Positions 40,704 to 50,469 of a stretch of 64,000 nt of DNA are shown here, piece after piece. The first letter of the stretch is position 1, and every line of letters begins with the position of its first letter. The notes under the pieces were generated by a model that worked only from the letters and a program-made list of their open reading frames with translations, did not search any database and was not told the DNA's origin. This DNA comes from Stachybotrys elegans (Eukaryota; Ascomycota; Sordariomycetes; Hypocreales; Stachybotryaceae), in NCBI GenBank assembly GCA_020746835.1, contig JAGPNK010000009.1, forward strand, positions 1,240,001-1,304,000. Direction: 5' to 3'. The position numbers and the translations under genes were made by a program.

Positions 40704-42289
40704 TTAGGGCTTCTTCTCCTCCGGCTTGGGCGTGAACCAGGTGGAGAAGGATCCCGTCATGTTCTGCATCGCCTCCTGCTGCGCCTTCTCCATGGCAGCC
40801 TGCTGCTCCTTGAGCCACATCTCGCCGTTCTCGCGAATCTGCTGCTCCAGTGCTTCGTAGTTCTTCTGGCCGCGCTCTCGCACGATGTCTTGCAGCATCT
40901 TGCCCTGCGCGAATGCTTCGCTGGCCGACTGCTCGCCGTCCGCTGATGCCATCATGCTCATGTTGCTGGGCTTCATGCCGAACATGCTGCCGAGCGCTGC
41001 CATGCCAGATGGCTTCGAGTGCTTGCGCTGAGCCAGCTGAGCGTTGAACTCGCGGCGCGCGATGCTCTCACGACGGGCAAACTCGGTGGGGATGTGCTTG
41101 CCCTCGAACGACTTGAGAATCTTGCGCACGTCGGGGTACTCCATGGCGCAGATGTACTCGAGGAAGGGGATGAGTGCCACGAGCTCCTTGTCCTTGGGGT
41201 CGCCCTTCCAAGGTTCCAGCACAATGGCGTTCTCAGGCTGCTTCCGTACGTGCTTGGCCTTGGTGTCGATGATGATCACCTTGGACAGATCTCGGTTGAG
41301 GTAGGACAGATCCTGCATACATTAGCTGGGTTCCCAAGTCAATTATTGAGGTAACTCACCTTGACAATCTCTCCATCCTCGTACTTGGTGGCCTCACGGC
41401 CCAGGGTCCAGGGAACAAGAACAAATGGGTCCATCTTGCGGAGGAGGGGCTCGGCGGCATGGAATGGCTGCGACGTAAAGAGGACAAGCTCGTAGTACTG
41501 TGTCAGGTACTTGAGGAAGTAGTCCACGCCAGGGCGCTTGGCCACCCGCCAGCCGTGCTCTCGAGTCCACTCGCTGTGCACCAGGAGGTCGTCCAAGCTC
41601 AAGCACAAGGTATAGGGACGGGAGAAGCTGGGGTCGGGGTCGGGCAGCAGCTTCTCAAAGGAAGGCTCCTGGTAGTAGCTGACAGAGTCGCCGAAGCGAG
41701 CCCTCATGCGCTGCCACCACAGCATGGGAGTCCATCCGTCGGGGATGTCAGAGTGGCGCTCCTTCTCCTCCTCCGTCTCCCAGCCACGGCCTAGGTAGGC
41801 CAAGCCAAGCAGCATACCACCCAAGCTACCGTATCCGAAGACACGCACCCACCACTGGCGGTTCTGCTCGCCAGTGGACACGTACGAGTCGAAGGGGTCT
41901 CGGCGCTCGCGCTCCTCGCCCTCGGTCTCCTCAGACTTGAGCGTCGACTTGGACTTCTTCGTCTGCGATGCCATCTCCTCCCCAAACGTCGAGGGGATTC
42001 CCTGCGTCAGGTCAGGCAGCTTGTCGAAGGGGATTGGCTCGTCATCTTTGGCCTCGGGGGTCTTGGCGTCGTCGGGTTGCGAGGGGGTCGAGTCTTTGGA
42101 CGACGACGTCGGCTGGGTCGACTCGGGCTTGCTGTCAGACTTGTTCTTCTTGGAGGCATATGTCCTGATCCAGGGCAATACGGCGGCCGAAGCAGCAACC
42201 GGTTGTCTTCGCAGCGCGGGAGAAAATGCTGGACGCGACAGGCGCACTGCAGGTGCAGCGGCCATGCGCAGCGCCACACGGGACAGCAT
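40704..42289 (-). CDS. TIM50: Mitochondrial import receptor subunit TIM50
   Basis: Tim50 is the inner-membrane receptor of the TIM23 presequence translocase, passing preproteins from TOM to the channel. Exons on the minus strand are 42289-41360 and 41312-40704, giving 512 residues. The N-terminus ([19 protein letters not shown]) is a strong amphipathic presequence. A Ser/Lys/Asp-rich linker follows, then one membrane segment ([17 protein letters not shown]). The NIF/FCP1-like domain has [21 protein letters not shown] (quoted to its core), [22 protein letters not shown] and [11 protein letters not shown]. The C-terminal tail is Gln/Glu/Lys-rich with a coiled-coil pattern and is longer than in yeast. 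The intron joins DGEIVK with [12 protein letters not shown]. It is divergent from the F-box-like gene. Confidence 0.95.
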
Positions 42290-43151
42290 CGTGGTCTGTA
42301 TCTGAAGGCGAGGGACGGAAAATAAAATAGATGATGTAGAAAGTAGCCCTTCAGTCAATTAACACATTGCCCGATGGTGGCGATGAGGTTCCCGGTGGTT
42401 CGATGGTGGGTTTGCAAAGTCGCGCGGCCCGACACGAGAGCTTCTTTCCTTCCCTGACGCAAGCAAGCACAGCCAAGCTCAGGCCATTTCTTTTCTTTCT
42501 TTCGGTCGGCTTCGAAAATTCTCGACGGCGCCCTAAGGGGGGTTGAGCCGAGGATTAGGCGGGGCGTCCCGGAATTTCACTTTGGCCGAGTGGCGGGGCC
42601 GATGACGGTCATTGGCGGGGAATTCTGGGTCCAGACTCACGTGTGGCTGCCATTCGCTGCTTCCATCTTATCGCTAAGCTGCTTCGACGAATGATGGCGA
42701 AATTGGATTTGCCATTCCCTCATTGCCAGCCGACTCGTCCTTTTCTCGGTGTCTTGGACCTCTCCCACCCTCTTCCTTTCTTCTTGAGTTAATATTTCCC
42801 TCCACTAGACTGCCAAGAACAGACCGCGACTATCCAACACTATGGCCTCTCTGTATGCTTCGTTCTAGAGGGTGGTTCTTATCAGTCTTGGAATGTCGCC
42901 ATGGAACCGCCCTCTCCTCTGCTCGCTCCTGAGGCCCTAACTTCACACTGTCCTTGTTGAGCCTGTGAGCCTGAACGAATAGGCGGCTCGGCGTTTCCTA
43001 AGTGGTGTTGTCTCATCTGTGCCCGCCTCTGTATCATCTGCATCCGCATCCGCATCCGGAGTTTACAGATCGCCACCCGAAACCGCCAATCTCCTCAACC
43101 CAGTACTTCCCACTTCGCCCTCAGCTTCTCTTCCCGTTCAAGCTCATCGCG
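42290..43151. promoter_or_regulatory. Divergent promoter region (TIM50 / F-box-like gene)
   Basis: No gene is seen. An ATTGG (inverted CCAAT) lies near 42610 and a palindromic CACGTG at 42638-42643. CCAAT boxes and E-boxes are common in promoters of mitochondrial genes. A hexamer ATCCGC-type repeat (CATCCGCATCCGCATCCG) is found at about 43038-43058 in the leader of the plus-strand gene. Confidence 0.45.
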
Positions 43152-44069
43152 ATGGCCCGTAAAGCTGCCACATCCACCGCCCCTCCACGAACCTCGGCGC
43201 GTAGGACTGGCAAGCCGAGTGCCCTTACTGAGGCTGACATCAACTCGATTTCCATTGCGTCCTTGACCCTGGACACGCCTCTGATACCTTTCCGACTGAA
43301 GAAACGAGAGAAGCAGAAATTTGAGTTCATTACCCTCCCCTCCGAGATTCGACTGCGAATATACGAGTACTACTTCGACGACTCGGAAGACGTCATAGAC
43401 CTCACGCAGGAGAACTACAAACGATACCACAAACGCCTTGGCATCGTTCGCGTCTGCAAGCAGCTCCACGCCGAGGTCACGCATTATTTCTACAGCACCC
43501 GCTCGTTCCGCATCTTCCCTACCACCCATGGCCGCTACTTTAAGACCAAGAAGCCCCTGCTGGCTCGTCTGAGGCCTAACCAGCTCGAGTGTATCCACAC
43601 TCTTGAACTGCGACTGGGTCCTGGATTCAACAACCCGCCCAGAGGATGGGTTGTCAACGACGCGCTAGGCCTCAAGCAATGCATCAACGTTCACAGGCTA
43701 AGGATCATGGTCGAGTGCGACCCCAGTGATGGCATCTTTCGTGGTTTCCGTCGCTCCGAGGGTTTCTACGAAAACTTCAGCTGCGACCTCCTGGTCAAGG
43801 TGCTGGAGGAGCTGCCCGCGCTAAAAGTAATTGAGTTTGACGCCTGGCCCAGTGTCAAGAAGAGGGGCGCGATGATGAAGGGCCTCTTGGAAGTCGTTAG
43901 GCCGACCAAGCTCCTGATCGAATGGGGACCCGAACGCGGATGGACTGATGCGATGGACGAAGACGACGAGAAGCGCGTGGATCTTACTGCGCCGTTTATC
44001 ACGGGTATGGAGCTGTCAGTATATTCCGGAGCAAACTTGGCGGTCGAAGCTGAGGCCAGGCCTGACTGA
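43152..44069 (+). CDS. F-box-like protein of the fungal LPSEIRLRIYEYY class
   Basis: This is a single-exon gene of 305 residues. The Ser/Thr/Arg-rich basic N-terminus (1-60) is followed by a short F-box-like motif, ITLPSEIRLRIYEYYF (about 57-72). Such motifs occur in a large ascomycete family, often annotated as F-box or 2EXR proteins, and are thought to recruit SCF ubiquitin ligase components; that role is inferred. Further on come IVRVCKQLHAEVTHYFYSTRSF and LRPNQLECIHTLELRLGPGFNN, typical of the same family. The start at 43152 has a good context (GCGATGG). The frame is open upstream without need. It converges with VTA1, with 206 bases between stops. Confidence 0.75.
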   Translation: MARKAATSTAPPRTSARRTGKPSALTEADINSISIASLTLDTPLIPFRLKKREKQKFEFITLPSEIRLRIYEYYFDDSEDVIDLTQENYKRYHKRLGIVRVCKQLHAEVTHYFYSTRSFRIFPTTHGRYFKTKKPLLARLRPNQLECIHTLELRLGPGFNNPPRGWVVNDALGLKQCINVHRLRIMVECDPSDGIFRGFRRSEGFYENFSCDLLVKVLEELPALKVIEFDAWPSVKKRGAMMKGLLEVVRPTKLLIEWGPERGWTDAMDEDDEKRVDLTAPFITGMELSVYSGANLAVEAEARPD

Positions 44070-44275
44070 AATGGCCGGGCAACTGAAAGGTTGTGAAGGC
44101 TGGAAGAAGACCTCTAGAGATGGGGGATTCAGCCCGTTATGATACTTAGCAATGATAAACGCATTCACGAAAGCAATGCTTCAAAGCCTGACTGGTCCCT
44201 CATCTCAGACACGTTGACGCTGAATACTGGTGTGCCACATCACTAATCACCTATGTACAATAAATCCGCTCTCGC

Positions 44276-45602
44276 TCACAATCCCCCAAGCGTAGCCAAT
44301 GCATTCCGTAGCTCAGTCACCGCCGTAGGCACATCATCAAAATTAAGAGCTGAGATGGCCCACCTGGCGTGCTTCTGTGCTTGGCTGATGTTCTTCTGAT
44401 TGGTAGTGTAGCCCCCAGCAGGTGCTGGCGCGGGTGCGGGCGCTGGCACTGGTGCGGGCGCAGGTACAGGTACAGTTGGCGGCGGCTTCGCATACGTCTG
44501 GGGGGTGGAGGGGCCAGATATTACAGGAGGAGGGTTTGAGCTGGCGGGATGTGGGATGCTAGGTGTCGTGGTCCACGACGGAGGCGCAGACGGCTCGGGC
44601 GCAGGAGAGGAGAGGGGAGCAGAGGCGAATGGCGCTGAGGCGAATGGCGCAGGTGGCTGCATGGGCACTCGGGTAGCATGTTCGGGTGCGTTGGAAGGCA
44701 CAGCAGGAATGCCGTGATCAGGGTCCGTCGGGCTATGGCTCATCGGCGACGGCACAAAGGGCTCTGCTGCGGAATCGGTCTGCGGGAAGTACCCATCGTT
44801 GGCAGGCGATGGGAACGGCGGTGGTTCAGAGGCGGCGGTCGGCAGCTGCACCGGGGCGCTGGGAGGCTGGTACGGCTCGCCGGCGTCGGGGGCGTCCTCG
44901 ACGGAGACGGGCCGTGGACTGGTGAGCTCGTCGAGGTCCGCAGTCGTCGGTTCGGGCTCGGGCTCGGGGATGGCCGGGTTGGACTCGTTGGGGTCCTTGC
45001 CCTCGCGGATGGCGCGCAGGATGCGGGCGGCGTTCCACTTGGCAAACTTGATCTTCTGGAGCGTCTCCGGATCCGGGGTGCCCCATTCGTGCGTGAGGTC
45101 GAAGAAGGTGGCGGCCGCGTCAAAGGTGTCTGCCGTTTGTCTAGCCGTCGAGGAGGGGAAAAGTCAGCTTTCTTTCCGGGGGCTGGTTTCGCGAAGTTAG
45201 GGTGGAGGGGCAGCAAACCTCGTTACTTTGTTGGCGCGCATGGTACGCTCGGCGCGGTCGAAGGTCTCCTGGGCAAACTGCTCGACGTAGGCCTGGCCGG
45301 CGGTGTTGTCGACAATGGCATCGTCGTTGGCGCGCTCGGCCTTTGTGGACTCGAGGCGGTCGATGAGGGTGCGGGTGAAGTTGAAGGCGTCATCATCGGC
45401 GCTGTGCAGGCCCTTGCCGACGATCTGGTTGACGGCATGGTATTCGCCTGGAAGGAGAGATCAGAGGGAGAAGTGTGTCAAACGAGGGTGCGTGCGTACA
45501 CCAGTATGCGATGGCGGGCTTGAAGGAGCGGAGCTGGTTGGCGCGGTTGAGGAACCGGCTGACCTCGGGGATCTTGAGGGCCGGAGGGATGGGCTCGGCC
45601 AT
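44276..45602 (-). CDS. VTA1: ESCRT-associated protein Vta1/LIP5
   Basis: Vta1 binds the AAA ATPase Vps4 and stimulates ESCRT-III disassembly in multivesicular-body sorting. Exons on the minus strand are 45602-45500, 45447-45219 and 45140-44276, giving 398 residues. The start MAEPIPPALKIPEVSRFLNR and the following AIAYW-CEYHAVNQIVGKGL are hallmarks of the N-terminal MIT-like domain. QTADTFDAAATFFDLTHEWG and IKFAKWNAARILRAIREGKDPN follow. The middle (about 190-340) is Pro/Ala/Ser-rich and low complexity, with an alternating Pro-Ala run (PVPAPAPVPAPAP) whose DNA (44400-44475) is repeat-like. The C-terminal VBS-like domain reads QKHARWAISALNFDD and TAVTELRNALATLG, which binds Vps4. Intron 2 uses the donor GTTTGC, chosen because the phase fits NKVTRQTADTF. 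Confidence 0.94.
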
Positions 45603-46035
45603 GGCGGGCGGGTGGAAGACTGTGTAGCTGTATGGGGATGCCTGGCAATGGCAGCAGTTTGGAGAGTTGGAGTTGGAGCTGGAGCTGGAGCTGCCAGGAG
45701 ATGCTGGATGAGGTGAATGTTGGAGGCTGTGGCTTGTTTAGTGGGGAAGTCTAGCGCTGCCCCACCCCCACCTCGACTTAAATGCAACCTGGAATTGTTG
45801 ATAAAGTTGAGATACCCATCTTGGCTCGAATGCTCAACATGATAATTGATTGGTAGCTGTATAATTGCCGTGTCAATTTAGTAATTGTTATTCTTTACAG
45901 AAATATACATCGTGATAGTTGTAGAAGCTTTTTTTCTCTCCATACAGTAAGGCACATCAGTCCTGGAATGCCACCCCCCACCTTACATCTTTATGTCATA
46001 ATGAACAAGTTTAGCATCCATGGATCCTTTCCCTT
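45603..46035. other. Intergenic spacer upstream of VTA1
   Basis: The 433 bases hold the VTA1 upstream region and the 3' end of the next minus-strand gene. A GGAGTT/GGAGCT hexamer repeat lies at 45662-45692. The part from 45820 to 45920 is A+T-rich. No gene is seen. Confidence 0.5.
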
Positions 46036-46602
46036 TCACGCAAGAGCCCAGGCCACCCCCATGGCCAGAACAAACACCACTGTCGACGGCACAGCGCCTC
46101 TCAGGGCACCGCCAACCCAGATGGTCCCCGTCGGCACCGGCCACGCCTCCTCGGTGACGCTCGCCACCGTCTCGTTGTTGCTGCCCCGGAAGAAGGCAGT
46201 GTGTGTTTCATCGCACCACGACGTCGATTCGAAGGACATGGTGAAGGTGTCGGCGCCGCAGTCAGTCTCCGAACCTGCAATGTCCTCCACCTCCCCGAGC
46301 CACTCCGTCACCTCCTCCTGCCAGGACGTGTAGTCGTCCGAGAGCGAGGCCGGCACCGTCACACGGCATCCGAATGGCTCCTCCTCGTCGGTAAGCCACT
46401 GGTTTAGGCCAGTCGCTGTGGGCGTAGGCGGCAGGAGCGCGCTCAGGACCGAGCTCACGCACATTGCCCGCTCAATGTCGTCTGAGTTCTGGCGACGGGC
46501 GAGGCCGTTGTTTTCGTTAAAGGAGAAGCCGACGCCCACGTTTTCGGCGAGTGCTCCGGCCGCGAGGCTCAGGAGGACCGAGGTGCACAAGGTGAACTTC
46601 AT
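46036..46602 (-). CDS. Secreted, putatively GPI-anchored protein
   Basis: This is a single-exon gene of 188 residues. MKFTLCTSVLLSLAAGALA is a clear signal peptide with a cleavage site after ALA. Mature residues include a possible Kex2-type RR (LARRQN, about 35-40), five Cys, and one N-glycosylation site (NNET). The C-terminus is hydrophobic (VVFVLAMGVAWALA) after a small-residue stretch (GGALRGAVPS), as for a GPI attachment signal. Such proteins are common at the fungal cell surface. A TATA box (TATAAATA, minus strand, 46739-46732) lies 130 bases upstream, suggesting regulated expression. I do not recognise a named family. Confidence 0.78.
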   Translation of the reverse strand: MKFTLCTSVLLSLAAGALAENVGVGFSFNENNGLARRQNSDDIERAMCVSSVLSALLPPTPTATGLNQWLTDEEEPFGCRVTVPASLSDDYTSWQEEVTEWLGEVEDIAGSETDCGADTFTMSFESTSWCDETHTAFFRGSNNETVASVTEEAWPVPTGTIWVGGALRGAVPSTVVFVLAMGVAWALA

Positions 46603-48666
46603 AATGGCGACGTGGAGGTGTCACTTGTTCTGGCTGTAAGTCTCGCCAAAAAGATGAGTGCGTGTATGTGTAGTATCAGCTGTAAGTCTGGGAGTAGGAG
46701 CAACAAGTCTCGGGGCCCATGTTACTGACTTTATTTATACCCGTCTCTCAACCCCGCGGTTCTCATAGCATCATAGCATCTGACCGTCGGTCTACCGGGC
46801 TCACCCCGAGCAGGAGCTTCAGCTACGTCGGTAGGCCTGAATACGCCTGCCAACCAGCTGACACAAGTAAAGGAAGCAAGGTGGATGTGGATCGTCAAAT
46901 CCTCCTTGGGGGCTGGAGCCATTCGAAAGGCCTGCTCAGCATCCTAGACTAGGCAACATTCAGACGGGCCAATGACTGGAACCCAGGTCCTCCCAGACCA
47001 GGCGGGAATGACGCAATGGTGCGGTGGTCTTACTCATCCGCAGATGCTCATTGTCCTCATTCGGAGACTCCCTGCCGACCAAAACCAAGACGTACAGTAC
47101 TTTTGGGTTCATGGATGTCAAGATCGAAAATTTGGGTTGCATCACTGAGCCCGAGAGCAATGAGGCTATGCTAATACAGCATCGGTTGATCTTTGCATAG
47201 AGTGGAATAGAATGATTTCCTTGTTTTATTAACATTTCGCTTCCTTAATTAGAAACAGGACGAGATGAAAAATCCATCCCTGGCGATTGCGACTGTCAAA
47301 CAGCCTGACTGAAGTCATGCTGGCAAAATTGAAGTGACCCTGCTGTGATTACCTATAGTTTGGCATTGTGCGGCTTCACATGCGAGGGAGCCCCGGAATA
47401 TGCCTGAAGCAGGCAGTGTAATAATGAGCCCCAAAGCCAAGCAAAGGGACTCTCCAGACGAGAGTTTAATTTAGTAGCCAGGCCGATTGGGGTGGACTGG
47501 ACCACCACAAACGCACTTGTCACACCTGACCACTCTAGCCATCATGGAAGCAATTTCGTAGCCGGGCACTCTATCTCCCACGTACATGTAGTGTACTGAG
47601 CGGCTTTTGCCATGTAAAGCACGCTGCTCATGATAGCTAGTCAAGTGAGTAGAGGATAACTTCTACGCGCATAACATTGGTAGCAACAGGACCTGTCCCC
47701 TTGCTGGGTCTCTGGGCATTGTAGACATGGACCAGGTGCTCCCAAATGGATACAGGCCTTCCCTTCTTCAATACATGTACACTTCTCCTATCTCCGCAAT
47801 TCTTCTGGAGATGGAAGAGCAATAACCTCCCTTGAACAAGAAGGAATGACTCTTATCTCGAATTGCATAGTTGACAACGGCAAGATTACTGGGCTTGTTG
47901 GAAGATTGCGAGGTTCTTTGGTTGAAATATTGCCAGCAGAGTCCATCGTAGGATCAGAATACATCAAGGAGCATTTTATCAATGGAACCTAAGTGAGCAT
48001 AGAGTCAAGGAAATTATGATTTGAAATCGGGTGGTATCCCAACCTCGGCGTCTCGGTCTCGCCAGCACATTTGACCAGCCTCTTCAGAACACACACAAGG
48101 GCTAGAGTCAAGGCACGGTACACACACACATCGAGGCCAGTATTCTAACCGTAGCTCTCTGACTCCATGCGTATTTCTTTGCCTTGCTGCCGCCTTAGTA
48201 TCCTCTGACTCTTACCACTTGGTGAAAACGATAGTCCATTTATTATCTGACTATGTTCGGTTCTGTAGGTAACCGGGCAACTATCGCTTCTTAAATAGAG
48301 TATTGTCCTTTTATATTATTTCATTCCCCCTCTCTGCATACATCTCGGTTATGGTCTAGAACAGTTTTCATTGCGATGGCATGCCTGAAGTTTAGAAATA
48401 GATAGCTGTATTGAAATACTATAGGAAACAGCCTGTCTATCCTTTTGGCTCCCATTATTACACGAAACCTGGTCTGTCATGATTGCTGAATAGGCACTGT
48501 GATGTAAAGAGCCAAGAGAGCCAACATGATTTCCAACGATAGGGTTTAAAAAAACAATGTCTTAAGTTTATTATATTCCACCTTATCAACATGTCCCAAA
48601 TACCACAAGTCAAATTGACACAATTTCATTACCATTTCCCATCGTAACTCGCTACATGATAGGGTA
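46603..48666. other. A+T-richer intergenic region
   Basis: The 2.1 kb hold the promoter of the GPI-type gene (TATA at 46732-46739) and otherwise no gene I can support. From 47.2 to 48.66 kb the base composition is noticeably more A+T-rich than in the genes. Between about 47680 and 47990 the plus strand has roughly 100 codons without a stop, and the minus strand is also partly open; this might be a relic. Confidence 0.45.
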
Positions 48667-50469
48667 TTATTCCCTTCGTCGAAACTGCAACTCAAGCCTG
48701 CCCGGCGAAGCCGTAAACTGATCCCTCAGATCTTCAAACAACCTCTGCCCCGTCTCCCCCGGCGCGAAGAACACCTCGAAGCGCGTCACCAGCAGCGCCG
48801 TAATGTACCGCATCTCGCTCATGGCCACCGTCTTACCGACGCAGTTGTACCGGCCCAGCGCAAAGGGCGAGAATCCCCGGTTGTCCTTGACCAGCTCGGG
48901 TCTCGTCGTCCACCGCTCCGGAATCCACTCGGTGGCCTGCTCGTAGGACGTCTCCAGGCGGCCAAGCGAGTACCGCGGCGACACTATTGTCGTGTTTCCT
49001 GGGATGTACGTGTTGCCGATGGTGATGCCCTGGGGAGGAGCCTGGCGGTACCCGCCCGTCATCAACGTTGGGTGAAGTCGCATCGTCTCGTTCAGGCATG
49101 CGTTGAGGTGGGCGCAGTACTGGAGCCTATGGCGATCTGCAATGTTGATGCCGCGAAACTCAGAAAGCAGTAGCTCCTGGTGGTAAGGAGTGCGTGCAAG
49201 CTCATAGAACATCAGCACCAGCGTGGCAGCCATGGTGTCACTTGTCACTGTCAGGATCTGAGAGGCTCGACGCAGCTGTAGCAGGCGTGATGACTTACCT
49301 CCCGGCAATGATCAAAGTGAGGGCATCCCCAGTCAACCAATCAATGTCCTGCTGCAACGAGTTCTGCTCGAGAGAAGCCTGGATCAACCAATGCGCCACA
49401 TCCGGCTTGTCACCTTTCATCTACATCACTTGTCAACGTCTGCCGCTTTCACCGAGTGGATTTCACCACTTACCTGGATGCGCTCGTCCATACGGCCGCG
49501 GCAAAACTTAACCATGGCAAACCAATCCCGAACATATATCATGCCAGGCAGCAGCTTGAACCCAATCTGAGCGAGCCAAGGGACCGGACTAAAAGGACCG
49601 ACCAAGCTCATGGCCTTCCTGAGCAGCTGCACCGCATAATGCCACTCTTCGTCGCGCAGCATGTCAAAAGACCGGCCGAACGCAAACTCTCCCATGACGT
49701 CGAGTGTGAACCAGTAGAACCAATCTGTGACGTTGACCCGGGCACCTTGGCGAGCCAGCTCGTCAATGCGGCTAGACAAAACCACGGCATACTCCTGGAC
49801 GCGGCCCTCGTACGCTGCCAGGGCTTTGGGGCTGAAACCACGGTCCCAGATGCGTCGCCGAGCATCGTGGGCAGGCTTGTCTCGTGTCGTGTTGAGGGCC
49901 GTCGTGGGATGCAGCATATCGTACCAGACAGCCTTTGTACATTCGCTTCGGAAGCCGTCCACGGCCGGCATAACAGCCGGGTCGATGATGGTGAGCTCCT
50001 CGGGTCCCGTGCGGATGACCGGGCCGTACTTCTCATGGAGTTGCTCGAGCAGCAGGTGGTTCTGGCCGTTGCGGCTCTTCCAGACATGCCAGAACTTGGT
50101 CAGGCTCGCGATGGGGGGGCCGGGGAAATGCCGTAGCCGGTGGAAGAAGCGTCGGTATATTATAATGCTGGAGAAGAGCGCGGCGGCGTAAGAACCGGCA
50201 ATGAGGCCTGTGCGTGCCAGGCTGGTGACGACGTCGGTGCCGAGGCGGCACTGGACTCCGAAGATGGCAGCGGCCACGAGGGAGTAGCCTTGGACGAGAC
50301 GGGGGGCGCGTAGATGCCATTCTCCACGGATGTAGACTGCTTGATGGGAGAAGACGCCCAGAAAGGCTGAGCCGAGACAGAGCTGTGTCGTTGAGGACAT
50401 GGGCACGCGAGCAAGCAGATTACTCGCACAGCTGCTGACTGAGCCGTTCCACAGCGGAATAGAAGGCAT
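48667..50469 (-). CDS. Cytochrome P450 monooxygenase
   Basis: This is a microsomal heme monooxygenase of unknown substrate. Exons on the minus strand are 50469-49474, 49420-49299 and 49240-48667, giving 563 residues. The long N-terminus has up to three hydrophobic stretches before FFHRLRHFPGPPIASLTKFW, the usual Pro-rich hinge. The I-helix oxygen-binding motif is AGSDTMAATL (about 371-380). The ExxR motif is ETMR (424-427). The PERF-like segment reads WIPERW, and the heme loop is FALGRYNCVG with Cys506. At the place of the usual Arg two residues before the Cys there is Tyr504. The internal sequence RPFSPKAL-like stretch WDRGFSPKALAAYEGRV is common in fungal CYPs. Intron 2 uses the acceptor ACAAG, because the earlier CAG would bring a stop. 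No backbone biosynthetic gene is adjacent. Confidence 0.92.

Noticed and set aside
44400..44480. Possible minisatellite element
   Set aside because: It is the coding DNA of the Pro-Ala repeat in VTA1, not an independent element.
46960..47040. tRNA-like stretch (GGGTTCCAGTC on the minus strand)
   Set aside because: The T loop lacks TTCRA and no D arm or acceptor pairing can be drawn.
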